NCBI GenBank assembly: GCA_963704025.1
Contig: CAVPGP010000002.1
Location: forward strand, 62,001-126,000
Source of the DNA: CAVPGP01 sp963704025
GTDB taxonomy: Bacteria > Actinomycetota > Thermoleophilia > Gaiellales > Gaiellaceae
Length of the DNA: 64,000 nt
Direction of reading: 5' to 3'
Both the position numbers and the translations under genes were made by a program. Shown one piece after another: positions 10,041 to 19,407 of the stretch. Within the stretch, counting starts at the first letter, position 1, and every line of letters begins with the position of its first letter. The notes below the pieces were generated by a model that ran no database searches, was not told where the DNA came from, and was given only the letters and a program-made list of their open reading frames with translations.

Positions 10041-10187
10041 CGCGAGCAAGAGGCGAGAACATGTTCATGGCCAAGCTGACCATGTCCGTCAGACCTTGAC
10101 GGGTCCCGCGGCTCGGCGTCGCTTCAGGCAATCAGGAGCGCGTAGTCTGCGGTTACGCTCGCCGTCACACCGTAGAAGGAGGAACGC

Positions 10188-10973
10188 ATGGCTTCGACGA
10201 GCAGTCCCAGGGCGGCGTCCACGGACGAGGAACTGGCCGGCCTGCTGGCGCTGATGAAGGACTCCGACAGCGTCGAGCTGAAGGTCACCGTGCCGGAGTC
10301 GGAGCATCGCTCGACCGCGGTCTCGCTCGGCCTGGACCCGCTCGAGGCGCAGATCCGCCAGATCTACTTCTTCGACACCCCCGACCTGGCGGTGAGCGGG
10401 AGCGGCGTCGTCGTCCGCGCTCGCCGCGTCCAGGGGAAGGGGGACGACTCGGTCGTGAAGCTGCGGCCGGTCGTGCCCGCAGACCTGCCTGCTGACCTGC
10501 GCCGGTCGGCGGGCTTCTTCGTCGAGGTCGACGCGATGCCGGGCGGCTTCGTCTGCTCGGCATCCTTGCGTGGCACTCCCCGCAAGACCGACATCAGGGC
10601 GACCGTCACCGGCGGCCTGCCACTGCGAAAGCTCTTCTCCCGGGAGCAGCGGGCGTTCTACGCCGCCCACGCACCCGAGGGGATCGGCCTCGACGACCTC
10701 ACCGTGCTCGGCCCCATCTTCGTCCTCAAGCTCCGGTTGACGCCCGAGGAGCTCGACCGCCGGAGGCTCGTCGCCGAGATGTGGCTCTACCCCGACGGGT
10801 CGCGCCTGCTCGAGCTCTCGACGAAATGCCTGCCGAGTGAGGGCTTCCAGGTCGCCGCCGAGCTGCGGACATACCTGACTGGTCGTGGCGTCGACCTCAG
10901 CGGCGAGCAGCAGACGAAGACGCGGAAGGCGCTCGAGTACTTCGCCGGCATCGCGCGCGGCGAGCAGGCCTGA
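10188..10973 (+). CDS. CYTH-like domain protein
   Basis: 261 residues with GAAGGAGG just before the ATG. The N-terminal half shows the CYTH (triphosphate tunnel) pattern: a charged strand VELKVTV with an ExK core, IRQIYFFDTPDL, then VVVRARR and a VVKLRP strand. CYTH enzymes hydrolyse inorganic or organic triphosphates, or act as class IV cyclases. The first Glu of the usual ExExK is not obvious, so activity is uncertain. The stop overlaps the ATG of the CYTH-Ppx gene by one base (TGATG), so the two are translationally coupled. A phosphate or polyphosphate role is inferred from that partner. Confidence 0.7.
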   Translation: MASTSSPRAASTDEELAGLLALMKDSDSVELKVTVPESEHRSTAVSLGLDPLEAQIRQIYFFDTPDLAVSGSGVVVRARRVQGKGDDSVVKLRPVVPADLPADLRRSAGFFVEVDAMPGGFVCSASLRGTPRKTDIRATVTGGLPLRKLFSREQRAFYAAHAPEGIGLDDLTVLGPIFVLKLRLTPEELDRRRLVAEMWLYPDGSRLLELSTKCLPSEGFQVAAELRTYLTGRGVDLSGEQQTKTRKALEYFAGIARGEQA

Positions 10974-12486
10974 TGGCGGAGATCGTCCCACGCTGGGAAT
11001 GGCGGACGTTCGGTGAGGACTTCGGCGCGGCCGAGGAGGCCTTCGCCGCTCTGACTGTGGAGCGCGTCCAGGAGAGCGACGAGCTGTACCTGCTCGCCGA
11101 GAGAGAGCGATGCCTCGGTCAAGGTCCGGGACGGGCTCATGGACGTCAAGCAGCTGCAGGAGGTCGACGACGACGGGCTCGAGCAGTGGGTGCCGGTCAT
11201 GAAGGGCGACTTCCCGTTGGCCGCCGCCGACGTCGCCGCCGTGCTCGAAAGCCTGGGGGTCGCCGCGACGCCGCTCGACCGCGCCGCGTACACCCTCGAC
11301 GAGCTCGTCGACGAGATCGTGCGCCCGAACGACGCCCTGCTGGCCGTCGACGTGCACAAGCGGCGCGCCCGCTACACCGTCGGCGGCTGCGCTGCAGAGC
11401 TCAGCGAGGTGCGCACGGAGAAAGGGTCGACGCGCACGATCGCGGTCGAGTCCGAGGATCCCGCCCGCGTGCTGGCGGCCGTGCGCTCGCTCGGGCTCGC
11501 CTCGCGCGCGAACGTCTGCATGGCCCGCGGGCTCAAGACGCTCGTCGGCTTCGGGACGAACCGATACGCGGTGATCGACGTCGGCACGAACTCGGTCAAG
11601 CTCCACGTCGGCGAACGGCGCGCAGACGGCACGTGGAGCACGGTCGCCGACCGCGCCGCGGTGACCCGCCTCGGCGAGGGCCTCGACGCGGCCGGCAGCC
11701 TCCTGCCGGAGCCGATGAAGCGGACGACGGAGGCGATCGCCGCGATGGCCGACGAGTCGAGACGCGCCGGCGCCGTCGCGATCGCGGCCGTCGGCACCGC
11801 CGGGTTGCGCGCAGCAGCGAACCGGGACGAGTTCGTCAGCGCGGTCGAGGCCCGCTGCGGCGTCCGGATCGAGGTCATCTCGGGCAAGGAGGAGGGCCGC
11901 CTCGCCTACCTCGCGGCCAAGTCCGGGCTCGGCCTCGCCCGCGGCTCGCTCGACGTCTTCGACACGGGCGGCGGCAGCTCCCAGTTCACGTTCGGCCATG
12001 GCGACGAGGTCGACGATCAGTTCAGCGTGCCCGTCGGTGCGGTGCGCCTGACGGAGCGCTACGGGCTCGACGCGACTGTCTCCGAAGAAGCGCTCGCAGC
12101 GGCCCTCGACGGGATCGCCGCCGAGCTCGACTGTCTCGACGGCCGGTCCAGCGCCCGACGCGCTCGTCGGGATGGGCGGGGCGCTGACGAACCTCGCCGC
12201 CGTCAAGCATGGACTCGCGGCGTACGACCCGGACATCGTCCAGGGCACCCGGCTCGACCGCGCCGAGATCGACCGGCAGATCGAGCTCTATCGCACCCGC
12301 ACAGCCGACGAGCGGCGTGCCATCGTCGGCCTCCAGCCGAACCGCGCCGAGGTCATACTCGCGGGCGCCTGCGTCGTGCTCACGGTGCTGACGAAGCTCG
12401 ATTGCGAATCGCTCGTCGTGAGCGACCGCGGGCTGCGGCACGGACTGATCGTCGACCGATTCGGGATCGGTCGGACCGTCGGCTGA
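10973..12486 (+). pseudogene. CYTH-like domain fused to Ppx/GppA phosphatase, two frameshifts
   Basis: Read across two frame changes this is one protein of about 505 residues. The N-terminal 190 residues are CYTH-like (PRWEWRTFGEDF, SVKVRDGLMDVKQL, WVPVMKGDF). The rest is Ppx/GppA: AVIDVGTNSVKLHVGE (phosphate 1 loop), VGTAGLRAA, VFDTGGGSSQFTF (phosphate 2 loop), and GMGGALTNLAAVK (adenosine loop). Ppx/GppA enzymes cut polyphosphate or pppGpp. The first shift is at about 11105 inside a GAGAGAGAG run, the second at about 12145. All motifs are kept, so either the gene died recently or the two indels are sequence errors. Confidence 0.75.
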
Positions 12487-12512
12487 GCCGTGCCCACGAG
12501 CTTCGCGCCCAG

Positions 12513-14229
12513 CTAGGCGGCGTCCGCGGCGAGCTGCGCTTCGACCGCTCGGTACACGTTGCCGTGGACCCGGTCGGCGTCCGAGCGCCGTCACGATCCC
12601 GTCTGCGTCGAGCACAGCCATCACCCGCGGCTTGACGCGGGCCAGTCGCAGCGTGACGCCGTCGGCCGCTGCGACCTCGTTTATCTCGGTGAGCTTGGAG
12701 CATCCTTGCGAGTCGATGAAGTCGACGCCCTCGAGGTCGAGCACGAGCGCGTGGGTCGTCGGGGTGCTGTTCTGGATGATCGCGCGGACACGCTCGTCGA
12801 GGGCCTCCGCGGTGGCGAAGAACAGCCCGCCGTCGACCCGGAGCACGGCGATGCCCGGGAACGTCTCGTCCCCCGGATTCGTGTCGAGTTCGCGGAACAC
12901 CTGAGTGCCCGGCTCACGGCCGAGCACCGGTATGGCCGGCGTTGTTGCCACGTAGATCAACCAGCCGAGCGAGAGGATGACGCCGATCACGACTCCGGCG
13001 AGCACGCCTGCAGAGAGCACGCCGACGATCGCCACGACAGCGATCAAGAAATCGAACCGCGCGACGCGGCGGAGTCGCTTCAGCTCGGCGACATCGATCA
13101 TTCCGAAGACGACCGCGTCGATGATCACGGCCCCGAGCACAGCCTTCGGGAGAGCCGAGAACAGCGGGGCGAGCACGACCAGCGTTCCCAGGACGAGCGC
13201 CCCGGTGACGAGCGATGCGACCGGTGTCCTCGCGCCGGCCGATTCGTTCAGCGAGCTCGCCGAGAGGCTCGTGGAGACCGGCATCCCCTGAAACACCCCT
13301 GCGCCGACATTTGCCACGCCCTGGGCCACCGACTCTTGGTTGACGTCGATGCGGTAGCGGTGCCGCGTCGCGAACGCCCGCGCGTCGCCGGCGGTTTGCG
13401 AGAAGCCGATCAGCAGCAACGCGGCCGATGCGATGGTGATGACGCTCAGGTGGTCCCGGACGAAGTCGAGATCGGGTAGCTCAGGCGACGGCAGGCCGCG
13501 TGGCACGTCCCCGACGAGTGCGACGCCGTGAGCACCGAGGTCGAACAGCCATGACGCGAGAAGCCCACCCACGACCAGCACCAATGCGCCGGGTATCGCG
13601 GGCGCAATGAACCGCAGTCCCAGGATCACGGCGAGCGCGACGACACCGACGACCAGTGTCGTCCAGTGAATGTCGTCGAGGGAGCCGATCCATGTCGCGA
13701 GTTCGCGCCACGCGCTGTCACCCTCGGACGAAGTCCCCGTCAGTTTCGGCAGCTCTCCGATCACGACGTCGACCGCAGCCCCGGCCAGGAACCCCGTCAC
13801 CACGGCTTTCGAGAGGAACTGGGCGATCCAGCCCATCTTGAACAGTGCAAGCAACAGGAACAGCACACCGGTGACCAGCGTGATCGCCGCCACGAGCTGC
13901 GCCGCCTCTTGGCCCCCGACGCCGGTCGCGAGCACCGCCCCACCTGCAACCGCTGCAAGCGACGAGCTCGGCCCGGTCGAGATCTGCCGCGAGGTGCAGA
14001 ACAATGCGTACAGAATCGCCCCGGCCGCCGCGGCGTAGAGGCCGTTCTGCAGCGGCACACCGGCGATGCCGGCGTACCCCAGGTTCTTCGGCACGATCAG
14101 CGCCGTGACGGCGATCCCGGCGGCGACGTCTCCTCGCAGCCAACGGCGGTCGTAATCGGGCAACCACCCGGCGATCGGGAGAACGCGCCGCAGTACCCCC
14201 GCGGGGCCTGCCGTCGTCTGATCACTCAC
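12513..14229 (-). CDS. SulP family anion transporter with STAS domain, frameshift near the C-terminus
   Basis: A sulfate permease-type (SLC26/SulP) transporter. The N-terminal membrane domain starts with the usual WLPDYDRRWLRGDVAAGI and LIVPKNLGYA. The C-terminal STAS domain includes ALVLDLEGVDFIDSQG. The GTG at 14229 (VSDQTTAG) is preferred to the TTG at 14235 because GAGAAG lies about 9 bases upstream. Near 12590 one indel moves translation out of frame after GIVTALG; the correct frame continues ADRVHGNVYRAVEAQLAADAA and stops at 12513. Uncorrected, the frame runs on to 12022 through the neighbouring gene. The substrate (sulfate, bicarbonate or other anion) cannot be told. Confidence 0.85.
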
Positions 14230-14406
14230 GCGCAAGACTTCTCAACGGGGATGGGCGAGCATATGCCGCGGCGAGGCGTCGAGGGCTGGCTGCGGCAACC
14301 GTGATGGGCGAATCCGCTGGCCGAATCCGACCGCTAACGCCAGAGACGACCCGGGTCCTCGAACGATGAGAAGATGGGCACAACGGCGAAAAGGAGGAGG
14401 GGCAGG

Positions 14407-14808
14407 ATGGCACGGAACAGCAGTTGGAGCGGGTGGATCGGATTCGCGGGCTGGCTGATGTTCATCATCGGCACGCTGGAGTTCTTCGAGGGCCTGATCG
14501 CCGTCATCCGGGGTCAGTACTACGTCTTGAGCGCAAACCAGATCGTGGTCTTCGACATGAGGACCTGGGGCTGGATCACGATGTTCTGGGGGATCGTCGT
14601 CGCCTTGGCCGGTTTCGGTCTTCTCTCCGGCTCAGGCTGGGCACGCTGGTTCACGATCGTCGTCGGGAGTCTCACCTTCCTCCTCCAGCTCGGCTTCGTC
14701 GGTGGCGCGCAATATCCGTTGTGGGCTCTGACGGTGCTCGCATTGACCGGGGTCGTGCTCTACGCGCTGATCGTGCACTGGGACGACGCGGTGGACGCGG
14801 TGGGCTGA
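14407..14808 (+). CDS. Four-span membrane protein (DUF7144-like)
   Basis: 133 residues from ATG at 14407, just after AGGAGGAGGGGCAGG. Four hydrophobic spans: FAGWLMFIIGTLEFFEGLIAV, MRTWGWITMFWGIVVALAGF, WFTIVVGSLTFLLQLGFVGG and LWALTVLALTGVVLYALIVH. This layout, with ARW before span 3, is common in small actinobacterial membrane proteins of unknown role. It is divergent from the SulP gene with 177 bases between. Confidence 0.75.
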   Translation: MARNSSWSGWIGFAGWLMFIIGTLEFFEGLIAVIRGQYYVLSANQIVVFDMRTWGWITMFWGIVVALAGFGLLSGSGWARWFTIVVGSLTFLLQLGFVGGAQYPLWALTVLALTGVVLYALIVHWDDAVDAVG

Positions 14809-14912
14809 ACGGTCCTCGGGGCGGGGGCTGAATCCGGATGGCCGGATTTGGGCCGTCCCGATCCTCGTCCTGGCGGCCACAACCGGGCCCTCCGAGGGAG
14901 GCCGCTGCTCGC

Positions 14913-14940
14913 TTGACACATACTCCGTCCAGATATATCT
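14913..14940 (+). promoter_or_regulatory. Promoter with overlapping palindrome before the PadR gene
   Basis: TTGACA at 14913-14918 and an AT-rich -10 (TATATC, 14934-14939) stand out in very GC-rich DNA. The perfect palindrome AGATATATCT (14931-14940) covers the -10 and ends 10 bases before the PadR ATG. PadR proteins often bind ATGT/ACAT or ATAT-rich dyads and repress their own operon, so autoregulation is likely. Confidence 0.55.
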
Positions 14941-14949
14941 TTCCGATGC

Positions 14950-15474
14950 ATGGAACCTACCGCCGTCACGTGGGCGGTGCTCGGGCTGATCGCGCTCGCG
15001 CCGCGCAGCGGCTACGACATCAAGCGCATCATCGACCGGACGATTCGCCACTTCTGGGCGGCGAGCTACGGCCAGATCTATCCCGAGCTCGCGCGGCTCG
15101 AGGCGGCGGGCTGGGTCGCGGGAGCCGACGCATCGCGCGGCGGGCGCTCGCGGCGGGTGTTCACCATCACGCCCGAGGGACGGCAGGCGTTGCGCGACTG
15201 GCTGCAGGGGCGGGAGACGCGCGTCGAGCTGCGGGACGAGTCGCTGCTGCGGCTCTTCTTCGCGGATGCCGCGCCGGCGGAGCTCGGGCTGGGGCTGTTG
15301 CAGGCGCGGCGGCAGGGCTACGAGCAGATGCTCGAGCAGCTGCGCGCGCTCGACGACGGCACCGGCCCCGACTCGACGTTCGTGGATCTCGTCTACCGGT
15401 GGGGCCTCGACTACTGCGAGTGGGGGATCGAATGGTGCAGGCAGCAGGAACGCCGCTTGCGCCCGGCAGCGTGA
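14950..15474 (+). CDS. PadR family transcriptional regulator
   Basis: 174 residues. The N-terminal winged helix has the PadR pattern: WAVLGLIALAPRSGYDIKRI, FWAASYGQIYPELARLEAAG, then the wing RSRRVFTITPEGRQALRDWL. The C-terminal half (about 95-174) is a helical effector/dimerisation domain ending in Trp-rich WGLDYCEWGIEWCRQ. The ATG is about 10 bases after the -10 element, so the mRNA is nearly leaderless. The stop overlaps the next gene's GTG (GTGA), so both form one operon; the membrane protein downstream is the likely regulated target. Confidence 0.9.
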   Translation: MEPTAVTWAVLGLIALAPRSGYDIKRIIDRTIRHFWAASYGQIYPELARLEAAGWVAGADASRGGRSRRVFTITPEGRQALRDWLQGRETRVELRDESLLRLFFADAAPAELGLGLLQARRQGYEQMLEQLRALDDGTGPDSTFVDLVYRWGLDYCEWGIEWCRQQERRLRPAA

Positions 15475-16115
15475 ACGAGATGCCGGAGCCGACCTGGCGG
15501 TCGCTCCTGCAGCGGGGGATGCCGCAGTTCGGGATCGAGAGCATCGTGCCGGTGGTCGTCTTTTACGGCGCGTGGAAGCTCCTCGGGCTCGCGGGCGCCG
15601 TGGTGTGCGCCATGGTGCTCTCGCTGGCGGTCGCCGGCTGGCAGATCCGGCGCGAGCGGGGCGGCGCACTCGCCGTCGCGACGACGATCTTCGTCGTCAT
15701 TCAGGCGCTCGTCGCGCTCGCGGCACACAGCGCGACGGTCTATCTCGCCCAACCCGTCGTCCTGAGCGCCTGCTGGGGTCTCGTCTACCTCGGGTCGGTG
15801 ATCGTGGGCCGGCCGCTGATCGGCGTGTTCGCGAACGCGTGGTACCCCTTCCCGCCGGAGTTTCGCGCGAGTGCGCCGTACCGGCGCGAGTTCGGGATGC
15901 AGTCGGTCGTCTGGGGCGTCTACTGCCTCGGGCGCGCGGCGCTTCGCCTCGTCGTCCTGCTCGGGTCCGGCGTCGGAGGCTTCGTCCTCGTTTCGACCGT
16001 GACCGGGGCGCCGATCCTGGTCGCGCTCGTCTTCTGGGGGCTCTGGCACGCGCGGCGCACCTTCAGCCAGCTCGAGGTCACGCCTCGAGCCGCGGCGTCC
16101 GCACCGGCCGTGTGA
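15471..16115 (+). CDS. VC0807-like membrane protein
   Basis: 214 residues from GTG at 15471, overlapping the PadR stop by four bases. About six spans, opening with FGIESIVPVVVFYGAWKLLG, followed by AVVCAMVLSLAVAGWQIRR. That GxESxxPxxxFY...K pattern is shared with VC0807/intracellular-septation-like proteins and DUF3159 relatives. The function is not established in that family. Position behind a self-regulated PadR suggests an inducible membrane stress or export role (inference). Confidence 0.7.
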   Translation: MNEMPEPTWRSLLQRGMPQFGIESIVPVVVFYGAWKLLGLAGAVVCAMVLSLAVAGWQIRRERGGALAVATTIFVVIQALVALAAHSATVYLAQPVVLSACWGLVYLGSVIVGRPLIGVFANAWYPFPPEFRASAPYRREFGMQSVVWGVYCLGRAALRLVVLLGSGVGGFVLVSTVTGAPILVALVFWGLWHARRTFSQLEVTPRAAASAPAV

Positions 16116-16124
16116 CGGCGGAGC

Positions 16125-16808
16125 TCAGAGATCGAGGCTGACGGGGAACGTCGCCATCCAGACGAGCGCCACGGCGAACACCGCCCAGCCCATCCCGAGC
16201 ACGACACCCTGCGACCTGTGCGTTCCCAGCCGCGTGCTGATGCCCGCGAAGAAGAGCGCCGTCGCGAAGAGCACGACGCACAACGTGTACTTGTCCGCCC
16301 GCTGGACCTGGGCCTGCGCCACGGCGGCCTGGTCGCCCCCGCGTGTCTCGAGGCGGTCCGCGTTCGCGAGTGCAGCAGACTTGTACTCCGGCATGGCGAA
16401 CGGCGTCAGCGGCGCCTTCGAGTTCGTGAGCGGCTTCGTGGCGATCCAGGCCACGACGGCAGGCCGAAACTCGGGCCGGAAGCGGCGGAAGTAGAAGGCG
16501 GCGAGCTTCCCGTCGCCGTGCGAGTAGGCGTCGACCCATTGCGTGAACGTGAGTGCGTCGATCTGGATCTGGCGGTTCGCGATCCCTGCCGCGCGGTTCG
16601 CCTGGACGCGTGCCGCTGTCGAGCGGTTGCCGGCGAGCGCCTGCTCGCTCCGCCAGTGCGCGGCCTGGTAGGTGGCCCACGCGACCGCGACCGCTGCGAC
16701 CGCAAGCAGGATCGTCGAGAGGAGCTCGATCCGATGCCGTGCCCGCGGCTGCTCGTGAGGACCGGCAGCTGCCGTCTCAGCCGCTCCGCGGGATGCCTCG
16801 CTCGTCAC
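16125..16808 (-). CDS. Membrane protein, unknown, paired with the DUF4239 protein
   Basis: 227 residues from GTG at 16808. One span near residues 28-48 (ELLSTILLAVAAVAVAWATY), a soluble middle of about 120 residues (THWVD-type and FRRFRPEF motifs), and two spans at the C-terminus (CVVLFATALFFAGI, GWAVFAVALVWMATF). The DUF4337-like layout is suggestive but not certain. Its start overlaps the end of the next upstream gene (16777) by 32 bases, so the two are co-translated. Confidence 0.7.
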   Translation of the reverse strand: MTSEASRGAAETAAAGPHEQPRARHRIELLSTILLAVAAVAVAWATYQAAHWRSEQALAGNRSTAARVQANRAAGIANRQIQIDALTFTQWVDAYSHGDGKLAAFYFRRFRPEFRPAVVAWIATKPLTNSKAPLTPFAMPEYKSAALANADRLETRGGDQAAVAQAQVQRADKYTLCVVLFATALFFAGISTRLGTHRSQGVVLGMGWAVFAVALVWMATFPVSLDL

Positions 16809-17607
16809 ACGGGATCAGCCTCCTCCCGCCGACGATCGCCGCCTCATGGTCGAGGATCCGCAGTCCCCGCTCCATCGCGACCGGGCGGAGCCCGCCGACG
16901 CCGGAGTGGTACGGATTGTCGAGGAACCACACGAGCAGCAGCGTCGACGAGATCACGATCGCCACGCCGCCGATCATCGTCGCCTGCACGATGGCGCGCT
17001 CGCCGCTGTCGGCGAAGAACATCATGAAGACGAAGATGACCGCCGCGCTGAGCAGCAGCACGATCCAGAGCGGCAGCGGGATCACTCCCTCGGCGCCGTG
17101 GGTCCGGTCGGCGCGCGCATTCTCGCGATCGGAGCGCTGGTCGAGCCACTTGGAATAGGCCGCCTGCTCGGAGGCCGACCGCGGCTCGACGGTCTTGAGA
17201 GTGCGGAACGTGGCGACGCCCCACGGATTGGGTGTGTCGCCGAGGGTGCCCGCCTGCATCTGCGGCCACTCCTGGTGGATCACCGTTCGCGCGTAGCAGA
17301 CGAGCTCGCCCGAGAGGCGGGCACGGGCGGCGACCGGGAAGAACTGCGCCGTCTCGAACTGCTGCGTCACGATCTCCGACTCCGACTCGGCGCCGCTCCG
17401 CGAGGTGTCGAAGCTCTCGAACGCCAGGAAGACGACGAACCCGAGGAGCACGGCGAACCCCGTCGCGAGGACGCCGAAGACCCCGGAGGCGCGGTCGCCG
17501 TCCTCGAAATAGCTTCCCGCCGGGGCTCCTCGGCGGACGAGCAGCATCGTCGCGATCGCGAGGGCCGTGACGATCACGACGACGAGGCCTGCCCAGACAA
17601 TGCTCAC
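16777..17607 (-). CDS. DUF4239 (bestrophin-like) membrane protein
   Basis: 276 residues. Span 1 is WAGLVVVIVTALAIATMLLV. Span 2 is FGVLATGFAVLLGFVVFLAF, followed by ESFDTSRSGAESE, the DUF4239 hallmark. Two more spans follow after residue 190 (IVLLLSAAVIFVFMMFFA, IGGVAIVISSTLLLVWF). DUF4239 is related in layout to bestrophin channels but has no proven activity. The gene is first in a two-gene unit with the 16125-16808 gene and divergent from the EamA transporter (170 bases between). Confidence 0.75.
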   Translation of the reverse strand: MSIVWAGLVVVIVTALAIATMLLVRRGAPAGSYFEDGDRASGVFGVLATGFAVLLGFVVFLAFESFDTSRSGAESESEIVTQQFETAQFFPVAARARLSGELVCYARTVIHQEWPQMQAGTLGDTPNPWGVATFRTLKTVEPRSASEQAAYSKWLDQRSDRENARADRTHGAEGVIPLPLWIVLLLSAAVIFVFMMFFADSGERAIVQATMIGGVAIVISSTLLLVWFLDNPYHSGVGGLRPVAMERGLRILDHEAAIVGGRRLIPCDERGIPRSG

Positions 17608-17777
17608 GGCATCCTCACCGGGCAGTCACCGGAGGACCGAACGCCTCCGGACCAGTGGTGTTCCCCGACCACCGGCGCATCCTGACGCAACTCCCGGACG
17701 GCCGGGGCCCGTGGGGGGTTGCGCGGCTTCGGTCGACGCTCGTTGCCGCCGGCCGACCGCCATCGTAGGCTGGGCGC

Positions 17778-18665
17778 GTGGCTGCAGCTCTCGCACTCGT
17801 CGCGGCATTCCTCTTCGCGCTCGCGGCGGCGCTGCAGCAGAAGGGGGCCCTGAACCTCCCGACGATCTCGCTGGCCGACCCGAAGTCGTTCGTGCGGCTC
17901 CTCGGCCAGACGATGTGGCTGCTCGGCACGCTGGCGTTGTTCACGGGCTACCTGTTCCAGGCCGGCGCGCTCGACCGTGGGCGCCTCTCGGTCATCCAGC
18001 CGCTGCTCGTCACGACCGTCGTCTTCGCCCTGCCGCTCGGGTACTTCCTGACGAAGCAGCACGTGGGCCGTCGCGAGGTGATCGGTGCGGTCGTGATCAT
18101 CATCGGGCTCGGGTTGTTCGTCCACTTCGGCGACCCGGCCGGCGGAAACGAGAACGCCTCCAACACGCAGTGGGCGATCACCATCGCCCTGCTCTCTCTG
18201 GTCTCTATCCTGTTGCTCGTCTTCGGCGGCGGTGGGGGCCTCTCGATGAAAGCGGCGGTGTACGGCACCGTCGCCGGAATCCTGTTCGGGCTCTCGTCCG
18301 CGCTGACGAAGCCGACACTCGACTTCCTCCACGAGAGCGTGAGCACGATGCTCTCGCACTGGGAGTGCTACGCGCTCGCGGTGGCCGGCGTCCTCGGGTT
18401 CGTGTTGCAGCAGGTCTCGCTCGGAACGGGTCGTCTCGCTCCCTCCGTCGCCACGGTCTCGGTCGCCAACCCCATCGTCGGGATCCTGATCGGGATCCTG
18501 TTGCTGGACGAGCGGTTGAGCCGGCCGCTCTGGCACGTCGTCGTCGCGTTCATCGGCCTCGGCCTCGCGCTCGTCGGCGCGGTCGTCATCTCGCTCGCGC
18601 GCGAGGCCGCGAAGGACGAGATCCCTGCCTTGGAGGCAGCGGAGGGGTCCGTCGCGACGGCGTAG
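17778..18665 (+). CDS. EamA/DMT family transporter
   Basis: 295 residues from GTG at 17778 with no leader to speak of. Ten hydrophobic spans in two repeats of five, the drug/metabolite transporter plan. The first is AAALALVAAFLFALAAALQQ, with QQKGA as in the DMT proteins often annotated as magnesium or multidrug DMT. The second repeat ends VVAFIGLGLALVGAVVISLA. Substrate unknown. The next gene follows after 17 bases on the same strand, probably one transcript. Confidence 0.85.
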   Translation: MAAALALVAAFLFALAAALQQKGALNLPTISLADPKSFVRLLGQTMWLLGTLALFTGYLFQAGALDRGRLSVIQPLLVTTVVFALPLGYFLTKQHVGRREVIGAVVIIIGLGLFVHFGDPAGGNENASNTQWAITIALLSLVSILLLVFGGGGGLSMKAAVYGTVAGILFGLSSALTKPTLDFLHESVSTMLSHWECYALAVAGVLGFVLQQVSLGTGRLAPSVATVSVANPIVGILIGILLLDERLSRPLWHVVVAFIGLGLALVGAVVISLAREAAKDEIPALEAAEGSVATA

Positions 18666-18682
18666 CCGCGCCGGCACAGTGT

Positions 18683-19363
18683 GTGGTCCACGCCGGGGGT
18701 CATGTCCTGGTCTATGCGCTCGCGGCGGCGGCAAGCCCGCTCGTGCTGACGGCGACCTTCGTCGTCATCCGGAGCGGGAGGCCGCGCACGAACGGGGTCG
18801 CCTTTCTCAGCGGCTTCCTCCTCGGGACGGCGATCGCGTGCGGTCTCGGCCTGATCGCAGGCCAGGCCGCGGTCGACCGGCTCGACTCTCACGAGACGAT
18901 CGAAACGGTGCTGGCTCTCCTGCTCGGGGTCGCGCTGCTGGCCGTCGGTCTGCGGGCGCGGCATGCCCCACCCCGGCAGGAGGCGGCCGAGGGGAGCCGT
19001 GCGAATGCGATCCTGGCGGGGCTCGGCCACGTGCGGCCGGCAGCGGCGCTCTCGATGGCCGGGCTGCTCGGGTTCGGAGGGCCGAAGCGGCTCGTGCTCA
19101 CGTTTCTCGCCATGACATCGGTCAGCGAAGCCAGCGTGGGCGACGTCGCCGATCTAACACTCGTTCTCGTCTACATCGTGGTCGCCACGGTGCTCGTCTG
19201 GGTGCCGGTCGGGATCGTGATCGTCGCCGGGGAGCGGGCCGCGGTGATCCTCGAGCGCGGCCAATCCTGGCTGACCACGCACGCGACGGCGCTGCGCGTG
19301 TGGCTCTCCCTGGGGATCGGCGCCGCGCTGGTCGTGGATGCGCTCCTGCGCCTGTTCGCATGA
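18683..19363 (+). CDS. GAP/LysE-like six-span transporter
   Basis: 226 residues from GTG at 18683. Opens VVHAGGHVLVYALAAAASPL, then TATFVVIRSGRPRTNGVAFLSGFLLGTA, the pattern of the GAP (Sap, sulfolipid-1-addressing protein) branch of the LysE exporters. Six spans overall with a charged loop after span 3 (RHAPPRQEAAEGSR). Family members export or help place lipids or small solutes at the cell envelope. Likely co-transcribed with the EamA gene upstream. Confidence 0.75.
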   Translation: MVHAGGHVLVYALAAAASPLVLTATFVVIRSGRPRTNGVAFLSGFLLGTAIACGLGLIAGQAAVDRLDSHETIETVLALLLGVALLAVGLRARHAPPRQEAAEGSRANAILAGLGHVRPAAALSMAGLLGFGGPKRLVLTFLAMTSVSEASVGDVADLTLVLVYIVVATVLVWVPVGIVIVAGERAAVILERGQSWLTTHATALRVWLSLGIGAALVVDALLRLFA

Positions 19364-19407
19364 CCGCTGCACACGGCGCCTGACCCCGCGTATCGTCCTC
19401 GCCCGGG

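Noticed and set aside
10089..12248. 719-codon minus-strand open frame over the CYTH and Ppx genes
   Set aside because: Shadow frame: low-complexity charged sequence, no motif, opposite to genes with recognised domains.
12022..12512. Long C-terminal extension of the SulP protein over the Ppx gene
   Set aside because: It is the out-of-frame run-on after a frameshift near 12590. The correct frame gives a normal STAS end and a stop at 12513.
14632..15669. Minus-strand frame over the PadR region
   Set aside because: Arg/Pro-rich shadow. The plus strand has a clear PadR winged helix.
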